Positions 16,693 through 24,998 of a stretch of DNA of 64,000 nucleotides are shown here, one piece after another. The DNA is taken from the NCBI RefSeq assembly GCF_025567095.1, contig NZ_JAOQJH010000019.1; one strand, written 5' to 3'. A program made the translations under genes and the position numbers. Every line of letters begins with the position of its first letter. The first letter of the stretch is position 1. Source of the DNA: Anthropogastromicrobium aceti. GTDB lineage: Bacteria; Bacillota; Clostridia; Lachnospirales; Lachnospiraceae. The notes beneath the pieces were generated by a model. It ran no database searches and was not told the DNA's origin. It saw only the letters and a list, made by a program, of their open reading frames with translations.

Positions 16693-17943
16693 TCAATCTC
16701 TTCCAAACAAATCTCTCGTATATACCTTTTCCTTCACATCATCCAAGCTCTCATCATAGCGGTTTGCGATGATTGCCTGACTCTGTTTTTTGAACTCCTC
16801 TAAATCATTAACAACACTGCTGCCAAAGAACGTATCCCCATTTTTCAGCGTAGGCTCATAAATGATAACTGTTGCTCCCTTGGCCTTAATACGCTTCATG
16901 ACACCCTGAATAGAACTCTGGCGGAAGTTGTCGCTGTTACTCTTCATGGTCAATCGATAAACACCAACCACAACTTCTTTTTCTTTGCTCTCATCCCAAC
17001 TATCATTTGCCTGATAAGCACCAGCAAGCTCCAGCACACGATCTGCAATGAAATCTTTTCTTGTACGATTGCTCTCAACAATCGCCTCAATCAAATTCTC
17101 CGGCACATCTTGATAATTTGCCAACAGCTGCTTTGTATCCTTTGGCAGACAATATCCGCCATAACCAAAGCTTGGGTTATTATAATGGCTGCCAATACGA
17201 GGATCAAGACAAACACCATTGATAATCTGCTGTGTGTTCAGTCCCTTCATCTCAGCATAAGTATCCAGTTCGTTGAAGTAGCTGACACGCAGAGCCAAGT
17301 AAGTGTTAGCGAACAGTTTAACAGCCTCTGCCTCAGTGAATCCCATAAACAACGTATCGATGTTTTCCTTAATAGCACCTTCCTGCAGGAGCTCTGCAAA
17401 AGTGTGTGCTGCCTTTACAAGTCTTGCATTCTCCACATCTGTTCCAACAATAATGCGGCTCGGATACAAGTTATCATAAAGAGCCTTAGATTCACGCAGA
17501 AACTCTGGGCTAAAAATGATGTTGTCACAGTGGAATTTTTCTCGTACTGAAGCTGTATAGCCAACAGGAATCGTAGACTTGATAACCATAATAGCTTCTG
17601 GGTTATATTCGATAACTAGCTTGATAACAGCCTCAACTGCACTTGTGTCAAAAAAATTCTTCTTGCTGTCGTAATTGGTAGGCGCAGCGATTACAACAAA
17701 ATCAGCATCACTATAAGCTTCCTTAGCATCTAATGTTGCAGTCAAATTTAGTTCTTTCTCAGCCAGATACTTTTCAATGTATTCATCCTGAATTGGTGAT
17801 TTTTTATTATTGATCATTTCAACTTTCTCAGGAATAATATCCACCGCCATAACTTTGTGATGCTGACTTAAAAGCGTGGCAATTGACAAACCAACATAAC
17901 CTGTTCCAGCAACAGCAATCTTCAAATCTTCAAAATTTCTCAT
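16693..17943 (-). CDS. ugd: UDP-glucose 6-dehydrogenase
   Basis: A 416-residue NAD-dependent enzyme that oxidises UDP-glucose to UDP-glucuronate. The N-terminal NAD-binding fold is clear (IAVAGTGYVGLSIATLL), followed by the STIPVGYT and FSPEFLRE segments, and the catalytic cysteine in FGYGGYCLPKDTKQL near residue 258. The C-terminal UDP-sugar domain follows (VYRLTMKSNSDNFRQSS). Length is normal for the short bacterial Ugd/TuaD type. GAGGAG precedes the ATG. With the 4-epimerase at 19950-20999 it supplies UDP-glucuronate and UDP-galacturonate for an acidic capsule. Confidence 0.95.
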   Translation of the reverse strand: MRNFEDLKIAVAGTGYVGLSIATLLSQHHKVMAVDIIPEKVEMINNKKSPIQDEYIEKYLAEKELNLTATLDAKEAYSDADFVVIAAPTNYDSKKNFFDTSAVEAVIKLVIEYNPEAIMVIKSTIPVGYTASVREKFHCDNIIFSPEFLRESKALYDNLYPSRIIVGTDVENARLVKAAHTFAELLQEGAIKENIDTLFMGFTEAEAVKLFANTYLALRVSYFNELDTYAEMKGLNTQQIINGVCLDPRIGSHYNNPSFGYGGYCLPKDTKQLLANYQDVPENLIEAIVESNRTRKDFIADRVLELAGAYQANDSWDESKEKEVVVGVYRLTMKSNSDNFRQSSIQGVMKRIKAKGATVIIYEPTLKNGDTFFGSSVVNDLEEFKKQSQAIIANRYDESLDDVKEKVYTRDLFGRD

Positions 17944-17999
17944 AATGTCTACTCCTCATCCTTTTCAAACAAATATCCCTTATATTCCCTAATATTCTC

Positions 18000-18740
18000 T
18001 TATTTGGAAAACACACTTTTCACATATTCATAGCTGTTAATATCGCCAATATCGTACCGCTTGCCTGGCATAACATAAGCATGCATTGGAGTCTGCTCGC
18101 TTAACCATGCTGCAAAGCTTCCTGGTGCATCATAACCACAGCCATTATCAAGAGCTTCCTGAATGCGCTTCACATCACAAGCACGGTAACAATAGAATGG
18201 CGGTACTGCCAGATTACCCTTCGGTTCCTTTGGCTTTTCTTCATAACTCGTAATCAAATCATTGCTATCCAGCGTGATGATTGCTGTTTTCTGCTGCTTC
18301 TTAAGCTCGTTTTCCTCGTGGCACATTACACAAGAGGTGTTTTTCTCTTTTGCAAACTCCACAAATTTAGAAAGGCTGAAATCAAGCACATTGTCACCAG
18401 CCATAACTAGCAAATCGTCTGTCAGCTTTAACTTCTCAACAGCCAACTGAATATCCTTAACTGCACCAAGACGAGTTTCATTAGCACTAGTGCCATCGTC
18501 AATCACTGTAATTTCGTAGGAACGAACCTTCTCTTTATTATTTTTCCATTCCTCAAAGTGCTGTGCAAATTTATGGTTTGAAATCACTACAAATTCATCA
18601 ATATCGGTGGTGTCCACCAGATCATCTACCAACCAATCAAGGATTGATTTCTTACCGACCTTCAGCAATGGCTTTGGAAAATTTTCAGTCAGCGGATAAA
18701 GTCGTGTAGCATAACCAGCCGCTAAAATCAAACACTTCAT
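18000..18740 (-). CDS. Sugar-phosphate nucleotidyltransferase
   Basis: A 246-residue protein with the NTP-transferase signature at the N-terminus (LAAGYATRLYPLTENFPKPLLKVG) and the metal-binding region VMAGDNVLDFS near residue 115. It is RmlA/RfbA-like but lacks the full allosteric C-terminus, so it is a short monodomain type. It sits directly after the GHMP kinase gene (15-base gap), and the pair would make a sugar-1-phosphate and then a nucleotide sugar. Because the same stretch encodes UDP-uronate enzymes, the product may be UDP-galacturonate, though other sugars are possible. Confidence 0.82.
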   Translation of the reverse strand: MKCLILAAGYATRLYPLTENFPKPLLKVGKKSILDWLVDDLVDTTDIDEFVVISNHKFAQHFEEWKNNKEKVRSYEITVIDDGTSANETRLGAVKDIQLAVEKLKLTDDLLVMAGDNVLDFSLSKFVEFAKEKNTSCVMCHEENELKKQQKTAIITLDSNDLITSYEEKPKEPKGNLAVPPFYCYRACDVKRIQEALDNGCGYDAPGSFAAWLSEQTPMHAYVMPGKRYDIGDINSYEYVKSVFSK

Positions 18741-18755
18741 ATATGTACTCTCCTT

Positions 18756-19928
18756 TTATAGCTCTACACCGTCGGCGCTCTCGCACAGGTGGAAAGAATA
18801 TTTTCCTTCTAACATTGGAAACGCTTTCAAATACTCCGCTGTCACTCTCGCTTCAATGCTCTCTGCTTTGTCAGGATCAATTAATGCCATGCAGCATCCC
18901 TTAAATCCTGCACCGGAGAAGCGACCACCATAGATGCCATCGGTCTCAGCCATAATTTCATACAGCTTCTTCAATTCATCACATCCACACTCATAGCTGT
19001 AAATAGAAGATTTTCCGCTCTCAAAAACAAGCTGACCATAGGCTTCTAAATCACCTTTTCTCCATAACTCAGCTCCTTTTTCAGCGCGTGCAAATTCACT
19101 ATAATAATGTTCAGCTCTGCGTCTCCATAGCTCTGGCAGTCGATTCTTATACGCCTCAAATACTTCAAACGGTACATCACGTAATCTTGTATTGGCAAAG
19201 GTATCGTAATCCATTCCTGCATAACCCATCAGCGCATATGCTGCTGCTTTGCATTCGTCTTGTCTCAAATTATATTTTGAGTTTTTTAGAGATCTCTCCA
19301 AACCCGAGAAAAAAATTGCCACTTTGTATGGATTCATTTTTTCGCTTGTTGGAATCAATTCATAACTATCATCTTTCGTATCGAGGTACAGCAAGTGATT
19401 TTTCTTAGAAAGCACCTCACAGCTCTGATCAAGTTTTCCACAGGAAACTCCAACATACTGATTTTCTGCTGCCTTCGCGGTAAGAATCATTTCCATTGGA
19501 TCTAAATGAATTCCATTTACCTTGCACAATGCTGACAAAAAGCAAATAATAACCGATGCAGATGAAGACAAACCTCCAATTGGAAGACTTCCCTCAATAA
19601 TACCTGATAAACCAACCTTTAAGCGATACTTTTCACCTAGCATCTTTGCTGCACCGCGCAGATGATCTGCCCAATCACCCTGCTTTTCTTCTGGCACAGC
19701 ACTAACGAAGAATTGCGCACGCTTTGGAAAATTCAATGACTGCAGCTCTATAACACCATTTTGCTTCGGGTGATATGCCATATGGATGCCTTTATCAATC
19801 GCCAGTCCATTAATCTTACCATACTGATGATCAATATGTGCTCCTAACGGACTAATACGATATGGACAAAATGCTACCCCAAAAGGTTCCTTATGATATA
19901 GTTCTCTATATACCTCAACACATCTCAT
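18756..19928 (-). CDS. GHMP kinase, galacturonokinase/galactokinase-like
   Basis: A 390-residue GHMP kinase. The ATP-binding loop GGLSSSAS is near residue 117 and the C-terminal GRFSGAGFKGCC motif near 337. The N-terminal galactokinase signature (normally GRxNLIGEHxDY) is replaced by PYRISPLGAHIDHQYG, a form I know from plant galacturonokinase, which phosphorylates galacturonate at C1. This change and the neighbours (uronate dehydrogenase-type Ugd, uronate 4-epimerase, nucleotidyltransferase) favour a uronic acid substrate. A galactose or other hexose substrate is not excluded. Confidence 0.8.
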   Translation of the reverse strand: MRCVEVYRELYHKEPFGVAFCPYRISPLGAHIDHQYGKINGLAIDKGIHMAYHPKQNGVIELQSLNFPKRAQFFVSAVPEEKQGDWADHLRGAAKMLGEKYRLKVGLSGIIEGSLPIGGLSSSASVIICFLSALCKVNGIHLDPMEMILTAKAAENQYVGVSCGKLDQSCEVLSKKNHLLYLDTKDDSYELIPTSEKMNPYKVAIFFSGLERSLKNSKYNLRQDECKAAAYALMGYAGMDYDTFANTRLRDVPFEVFEAYKNRLPELWRRRAEHYYSEFARAEKGAELWRKGDLEAYGQLVFESGKSSIYSYECGCDELKKLYEIMAETDGIYGGRFSGAGFKGCCMALIDPDKAESIEARVTAEYLKAFPMLEGKYSFHLCESADGVEL

Positions 19929-19949
19929 TTGTTTGTTTCCTGTTCTTCT

Positions 19950-20999
19950 TTATTTGTAAAACTTTGCATACCACTCAGCAAAACGTCTTAATCCGGTTCG
20001 CAAGCTTGTACTCGGCTTATATCCGAAGTCGCGCTCCAGTGCACTTGTGTCCGCGTAGGTCACAGGCACATCTCCCGGCTGCATCGGAACAAGTTCTTTG
20101 TGTGCTTCGAAGTCATAATCCTCCGGCAGAACTTTCGCTCTTACTAACTCCTCGCTCAAAATCTGCACGAAATCCAACAGATTTTCTGGATTCTGATTGC
20201 CGATGTTATAAACTGCATATGGTGGAACTGGAAGACCATCTTCCCCAGTTTTCTTATCCGGTGCTTTCTTCATTACACGAACAACGCCCTCGACAATATC
20301 ATCAACATATGTAAAGTCACGCTTGCAGTTGCCATAGTTGAAGATCTTGATGGTTTCACCCTTCACCAATTTATTGGTGAAGCCGAAGTAAGCCATATCG
20401 GGACGACCTGCAGGACCATACACGGTGAAGAAGCGCAGTCCAGTGGACGGGATGTTGTACAGCTTAGAGTAGGCGTGTGCCATTAACTCATTAGATTTCT
20501 TAGTGGCTGCATAAAGGGAAACTGGGTTGTCAACCTTATCATCCGTGCTGTACGGAACCTTTTTATTAGAACCGTAGACAGAGGAGGAAGAGGCATAAAC
20601 CAAATGCTCCAGACTCTCGCAATGACGGCATGCTTCAAGAATATTGAAAAAGCCGACCAAGTTGGATTCCACATAAGCATCCGGGTTAGTGATGGAGTAG
20701 CGCACACCAGCCTGTGCTGCAAGGTTGACGACCACAGACGGCTTGTACTTTTCGAACAGTTCAGTGATCAGCTCCTTATCAGCGATGTTGCCTTTGACAA
20801 AAGTAAATGTGGGATACTTGGCCAGCTCATTCAGGCGGAACTCTTTCAATGCCACATCATAGTAGGCATTCATGTTGTCGATGCCGATGACCGTAGCAGA
20901 AGGAGCCTCCTGATAAATTCGCTTCACAAGGTTGGAACCTATAAAGCCCGCTGCACCTGTGACTAAAATTGTTTTATTCTCTAAATCAACTAAACTCAT
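19950..20999 (-). CDS. UDP-glucuronate 4-epimerase (extended SDR)
   Basis: A 349-residue short-chain dehydrogenase/reductase-type epimerase. The NAD fold motif GAAGFIGSNLVK is at residue 15, the catalytic YxxxK is YAATKKSNE with the upstream serines ASSSSVYG, and the RFFTVYGPAGRPDMAYFGFT segment is characteristic of the CapI/GAE group that interconverts UDP-glucuronate and UDP-galacturonate. The start has AAGGAG nine bases upstream. It is the first gene of the uronate module and is preceded by a 192-base gap that carries small repeats of GTAGGTAGTGA. Confidence 0.9.
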   Translation of the reverse strand: MSLVDLENKTILVTGAAGFIGSNLVKRIYQEAPSATVIGIDNMNAYYDVALKEFRLNELAKYPTFTFVKGNIADKELITELFEKYKPSVVVNLAAQAGVRYSITNPDAYVESNLVGFFNILEACRHCESLEHLVYASSSSVYGSNKKVPYSTDDKVDNPVSLYAATKKSNELMAHAYSKLYNIPSTGLRFFTVYGPAGRPDMAYFGFTNKLVKGETIKIFNYGNCKRDFTYVDDIVEGVVRVMKKAPDKKTGEDGLPVPPYAVYNIGNQNPENLLDFVQILSEELVRAKVLPEDYDFEAHKELVPMQPGDVPVTYADTSALERDFGYKPSTSLRTGLRRFAEWYAKFYK

Positions 21000-21191
21000 T
21001 GCATTTGTCTCCTTATTTTTGAAGCATATATATCAAGTTTCACTACCTCTGTTCAGATGAAACACTTCCAATGTATTGTTCATAAACCAGAGTGCTCCAT
21101 ACAAACGTAGGTAGTGATACTGAAAGTTCTTATGATAAAATCATCTGCTGTTGCTGAACCTAGGTAGTGAGATAAAAAACACTCTCATCTA
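21000..21191. other. Intergenic gap with short inverted and direct repeats
   Basis: GTTTCA (21037-21042) and TGAAAC (21057-21062) can form a small hairpin around CACTACC, and the complementary GGTAGTGA appears twice more further along. No gene, terminator T run or convincing promoter is seen. Confidence 0.4.
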
Positions 21192-22316
21192 TCATTTTCT
21201 CCTGTACAACTTCATCGTTTCTTCTACAACATCATCCCAGTTGTATTTCTCGCAGATAAAGTCTGCCGCCTGTTTTTTCAGCTCCATCACTTTTTCTGGA
21301 TGATCACAAGCCTCCTGCAGTTTCTCCTTTAAGCCAGCTACATCAGACTTTTTGAAAATCAATGCCTTGTCTTCCACAACCTCTGTACACTCTGGAATGT
21401 CAGAAACCAGACAGCAATTACCATAACTCATTGCTTCTAACAAGCTCAGAGGCATTCCTTCCAAGTCAGAAGGCAATGTGTACATATAAGCGTTGCTGTA
21501 AAGTTCACCTAATATCTGCCCTTGCACGAATCCAGTAAAGATAATTCTATCATCACCTTTTGCTAGATTCTTCAACTCCTTTGTAAAAGAATCTGTATCG
21601 CTAGAACCTCCGGCAATAACCAGTTTTTTATTAGTTTTGACATTTTTAAATGCTTCAATCAGATATCTGATTCCTTTTTCCGGAACCAGTCTGCCAAGAA
21701 ATAATATATAAGAATCCTTTGTCAGTCCAAACTTTTCAGTAACCAGTTCAGCTTCTCGGATTTCTGGTCTATTCACACCGTTTGGAATAAATCTTGTTTC
21801 TCGACCATATGTATTTTTGAAATAATTCTGAACACCTTTACTCAAAACAATAATTTCATCTGCATACTTTACAGCGTTCTTTTCACCATATCTTATAAAT
21901 TTCGAAGCGAAACCTGATTTCCACTTCTCACGCTGCCAATCTATGCCATGAATAGTAACCACAACCCTTTTACCAAACATCTTCGGCAGCCATGCAAAAA
22001 AAGCCGGACCTTCTGCATGGATATGTACCACATCGTATTTTCCAAATGCGCTGTAGAGAGCAGCAAAGAAAGAAGAGCTTACAGCAGCAAGCCCTTTTCT
22101 CTCAATAGTTGGAACAAATTTTTGGCAGATACCATCATATTCGGTTTTCTTATCGTACTCTGCACCACTTACATGGTGACCTGATCTGTTGTAACAAGTC
22201 ACCTGACACCCATCTCGTACCATTCTGGTGCTTAGTTCTTTGACAACAATCTCTATCCCACCCTCACGGGACAGACGCTTTTGTCCGAACATGGACACTG
22301 CAAATTTATCTTTCAT
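21192..22316 (-). CDS. Glycosyltransferase family 4
   Basis: A 374-residue GT-B enzyme. The N-terminus (LSREGGIEIVVKELSTRMV) contains the glycine loop, VTIHGIDWQREKWKSG is the central acceptor-domain strand, FLGRLVPEKGIRYLIEAF starts the donor domain and LPSDLEGMPLSLLEAMSYG is the GT4 donor motif. The HGIDWQR segment is typical of enzymes acting early on polyprenyl-linked intermediates, so this may add the second sugar after the priming step encoded just upstream. Start has GGGG with an eight-base spacing. Confidence 0.86.
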   Translation of the reverse strand: MKDKFAVSMFGQKRLSREGGIEIVVKELSTRMVRDGCQVTCYNRSGHHVSGAEYDKKTEYDGICQKFVPTIERKGLAAVSSSFFAALYSAFGKYDVVHIHAEGPAFFAWLPKMFGKRVVVTIHGIDWQREKWKSGFASKFIRYGEKNAVKYADEIIVLSKGVQNYFKNTYGRETRFIPNGVNRPEIREAELVTEKFGLTKDSYILFLGRLVPEKGIRYLIEAFKNVKTNKKLVIAGGSSDTDSFTKELKNLAKGDDRIIFTGFVQGQILGELYSNAYMYTLPSDLEGMPLSLLEAMSYGNCCLVSDIPECTEVVEDKALIFKKSDVAGLKEKLQEACDHPEKVMELKKQAADFICEKYNWDDVVEETMKLYRRK

Positions 22317-22383
22317 AATATTTCCCCACTGTACTAATCAATAGAAAACAGATACAAAACTTTTTTTATCTACTTCTCTTTCA

Positions 22384-22435
22384 AGTAGCGCTTCGCCATC
22401 CCACCTTCATTCATGTGGGCTGTCGAAGCGCTACT
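22384..22435 (-). promoter_or_regulatory. Long GC-rich hairpin inside the capsule operon
   Basis: AGTAGCGCTTCG (22384-22395) and CGAAGCGCTACT (22424-22435) pair perfectly over twelve bases, with a further inner CCCAC/GTGGG stem. It lies in the 186-base gap between the priming transferase and the next glycosyltransferase. There is no long T run after it in the reading direction, so it may be a partial terminator, an RNA-processing site or a stability element that sets the ratio of upstream to downstream transcript. Confidence 0.5.
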
Positions 22436-22502
22436 CTGTCATTGGCTATGGAAAACGCGGCAATGCGACGATTTTCCTTTCACCAAGTCTTTTTATTTTC
22501 CT

Positions 22503-23954
22503 TTACATTGATCCTTCCTTGCCAAGAACAGTCTTCACTGTCTTAAACAAGATCTTGATATCAAGTGCAGGGGTCCATTCCTTTATATACTTTGTATCAA
22601 GTCTTACGACTTCCTCAAAGTCTGTGATATCACTTCTGCCGCTGACCTGCCACATGCCGGTGATACCTGGCTTGATTGCAAGTCTTGCACGGTGATGAAT
22701 CTCATACTCAGAAACCTCTCCCGGAAGCGGTGGTCGTGTTCCCACAAGACTCATATCACCTTTAAGTACATTAAAGAACTGTGGAAACTCATCAAGACTC
22801 GTTACTCTAATGAAATTACCAACACCAGTTTTCTTTGTTCCATCTGGCAGAATCTTATTTCCGATAACTCGCGGATCGAAGTCAAGCTTAAACATCTTTC
22901 CGTCTGCTACACGGTTTTGCTTCATCAGCTCAGCTTTTCTTGCTTCTGCATCCATGTACATACTGCGGAACTTATAGATCTTAAACTTCTTTCCATTCTT
23001 TCCTATACGCTCCTGAGAGAAGAATATCGGTCCCGGGGAACTGATATAAATAACCGGAGCTACAAATATGAAAATGATAACTGTAAGCAGACATCCAACA
23101 AGTCCGCCTGCAATATCCATTACACGCTTAAATAAAAGCTGTTTTGGTGATGCATAGTTTAAACTGGTTGTAAGCACTGTGTAGGAACCAATCTTTTCCA
23201 CAAATTGAGGACGATCCTCCACTGCTGCAATCTTTGACAGTCTAAGATGCATCGTTACGCCAGTTTCTTCCAGCTTTTTAATAAGCTCCTCTGGATATGG
23301 CTTATCATCTGGAACAACGATAAGCACCTCATCTATCCACTGCTGGCACACATACATCGGAGCGTCTTTGCTGTTTGCAATCACATTCACACCGGCAATG
23401 CTCTGACCAGCCATATCTTTATCAACAATAACTAAGCCGCTAATTAAGAACTTTCCATAATTATTTAACTTAACTGTCTCAACAACCTCTTTTGCCTCTG
23501 CCTTTGTTGTCACAATCAGCAGTGATCTGCGATTTCTATCCCACTTTCCGCTTGCTAATACGCGTTTCCAAGCTAATCTTGTAGTGTAGGATAATATAAA
23601 ATATAATACAAGAGTAATGCCAAATGTCATTCTTGAATAAGCTTCGCCTTCCTGCATGACAAACAGGTAAGCAATTCCCAAAAGACCAACCGCAGCCACA
23701 TTTCCAACTGTTGCAATCAGCTCCCTGTAGCGACCTCTCTGAGTTACATGATGCAGCATATCAAGCATAAACATCGTGACAAGATCAGCAAGCTCTAACA
23801 CAATTGCCATATTGCGGTAAACAAGATCATTGTAGGGATTTATACCCAGTCCCTTAATCAGATATGCGAGGTAAAACGCTATCTGCAGGCAGATCATGTC
23901 AATCAGGATAAAATCGGTGTGTTTAAACCAGCCTTCAGATTCTTTTCTGTACAT
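22503..23954 (-). CDS. Polyprenyl glycosylphosphotransferase (capsule priming enzyme)
   Basis: A 483-residue membrane protein. Four N-terminal helices are followed by a CoA-binding-like domain, a fifth helix near residue 285, and a C-terminal bacterial sugar transferase domain with the motifs KRVMDIAGG, FFSQERIGKNGKKFKIYKFR, TSLDEFPQFFNVLKGDMSLVGTRPP and PGITGMWQVSGRSD. This is the WbaP/CpsE type, which loads the first sugar-1-phosphate onto undecaprenyl phosphate and so commits the repeat unit. It is the first biosynthesis gene after the terminator at 24174-24217. GGGAGGG eleven bases before the ATG is the ribosome site. Confidence 0.93.
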   Translation of the reverse strand: MYRKESEGWFKHTDFILIDMICLQIAFYLAYLIKGLGINPYNDLVYRNMAIVLELADLVTMFMLDMLHHVTQRGRYRELIATVGNVAAVGLLGIAYLFVMQEGEAYSRMTFGITLVLYFILSYTTRLAWKRVLASGKWDRNRRSLLIVTTKAEAKEVVETVKLNNYGKFLISGLVIVDKDMAGQSIAGVNVIANSKDAPMYVCQQWIDEVLIVVPDDKPYPEELIKKLEETGVTMHLRLSKIAAVEDRPQFVEKIGSYTVLTTSLNYASPKQLLFKRVMDIAGGLVGCLLTVIIFIFVAPVIYISSPGPIFFSQERIGKNGKKFKIYKFRSMYMDAEARKAELMKQNRVADGKMFKLDFDPRVIGNKILPDGTKKTGVGNFIRVTSLDEFPQFFNVLKGDMSLVGTRPPLPGEVSEYEIHHRARLAIKPGITGMWQVSGRSDITDFEEVVRLDTKYIKEWTPALDIKILFKTVKTVLGKEGSM

Positions 23955-23979
23955 TTCTTCTTTTTGCCCTCCCTTATAC

Positions 23980-24029
23980 AGCCGCAGCCCCCCCCCCGAA
24001 AATTTTTTCTCTAGGGAGATTCTGCGGCT
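23980..24029 (-). promoter_or_regulatory. Leader hairpin carrying a G10 run, upstream of the priming transferase
   Basis: AGCCGCAG (23980-23987) and CTGCGGCT (24022-24029) form an eight-base stem; the loop on the minus strand holds ten G in a row (C10 at 23988-23997) just before the closing arm. The hairpin lies between the probable promoter region and the ribosome site of the gene at 22503-23954. Changes in the run length would alter loop geometry and perhaps expression of the whole capsule operon. There is no T run, so it is not a simple terminator. Confidence 0.55.
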
Positions 24030-24055
24030 GTCTTCATCGAAAGTCCGTCATATTT

Positions 24056-24120
24056 ACTATATCGGTTTATACAATATAATCCTACATTTACAAGATCAAG
24101 TCAAGTGCCATATTTGTCAA
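24056..24120 (-). promoter_or_regulatory. Probable promoter region of the capsule biosynthesis operon
   Basis: Between the upstream terminator and the leader hairpin the minus strand carries several -35-like boxes (TTGACA at 24115-24120, TTGACT at 24099-24104, TTGATC at 24094-24099) and -10-like boxes (TATTGT at 24071-24076, TATAAA at 24066-24071, TATAGT at 24056-24061). TTGATC with TATTGT has a 17-base spacing. The exact start cannot be decided by eye. Confidence 0.35.
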
Positions 24121-24173
24121 AAGTAAACTTTTTTTGCTGTTCGGTGTCAGTCATTGTCACTAGCTCAAAATTA

Positions 24174-24217
24174 AAAGACCGCTTCCACCATGCTTTCACA
24201 CAGCTTCTGCGGTCTTT
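24174..24217 (-). terminator. Terminator after the capsule regulatory block
   Basis: AAAGACCGC (24174-24182) and GCGGTCTTT (24209-24217) form a nine-base stem just after the stop of the LytR_C gene. In the minus direction it ends in TTTTAATTTT, so it should separate the Wzz-to-LytR_C block from the biosynthesis operon. Confidence 0.75.
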
Positions 24218-24230
24218 CTCTTATCTTGTC

Positions 24231-24974
24231 TTAATCATGCAGTGCGTCGTCTTTTCCGACTAAAATCCACACATCATAGAAATCAAATTTCTTCTGGCTG
24301 TCTGGTATCTTCACGTTTGTATCGGCATTAGGGTCGGCACTATCAAGTCCTTCCTCGCGGTATTCCGCATTTGGGAAAAGGTCATATACACCTTCCGGTG
24401 CATTTCCACCTGCCGTCACGTAAACAACAGTGTGATCACTAATCTCTCCCTTATAATCTGCCATTACAACGTTTGTGAAGCCCTTTCCCTGAAGGAAACG
24501 CTTCCAGTAAGCAGCAACACCGGCTTTTCCAGTTCCATTTAACACAATAATCCGTGGGTTATCTGCAGAAAACAAATCTGCTTCTGTACTTTTAGCTGAC
24601 TCTGTTACAATACTTTGTGACTCTGTCTCGCTCGTAGTCTCTGACTCACTTTCCAGATGACTTTCAGTCTCAAATTCAGACTCAATCTCGGTCTGAGTTT
24701 CTGTCTGAGTTTCGGTCTGAGCCTCTGGCGTACTGCTTTCTGCCTCGCTTATTGTCTCGCTCTCTGGCTCTGCTGGCACAGTTACCTGCACCACATCCTT
24801 CGTTGCCGCTTCCTTACTTTCTAACTCTCTTATGTACTCCTGACGTTCATTTGCCTGTGAACGGGAGTAGTAAAACAGGTAGCCCATACCGCAAAGCAGT
24901 ACCAGTACAACCAGTACATACAAAAACGCATGCACACCTGAATTATCCTGCTTACGTCGTCTGTTGCCTGCCAT
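24231..24974 (-). CDS. Membrane-anchored protein with LytR C-terminal domain
   Basis: A 247-residue protein with a basic N-terminus, one membrane helix (about 17-35), a Ser/Thr/Glu-rich low-complexity spacer (about 55-140) and a globular C-terminal domain starting IIVLNGTGKAGVAAYWKRFLQGKGF, the LytR_C pattern. This domain is often fused to LCP ligases; here it stands alone next to one (26501-27574), so the two may act together at the cell surface in attaching polymer to wall. The ATG at 24974 has AAGGAG seven bases before it. The acidic spacer probably crosses the cell wall. Confidence 0.8.
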   Translation of the reverse strand: MAGNRRRKQDNSGVHAFLYVLVVLVLLCGMGYLFYYSRSQANERQEYIRELESKEAATKDVVQVTVPAEPESETISEAESSTPEAQTETQTETQTEIESEFETESHLESESETTSETESQSIVTESAKSTEADLFSADNPRIIVLNGTGKAGVAAYWKRFLQGKGFTNVVMADYKGEISDHTVVYVTAGGNAPEGVYDLFPNAEYREEGLDSADPNADTNVKIPDSQKKFDFYDVWILVGKDDALHD

Positions 24975-24998
24975 CACAAAACTCCTTTGTCAGTCAAA

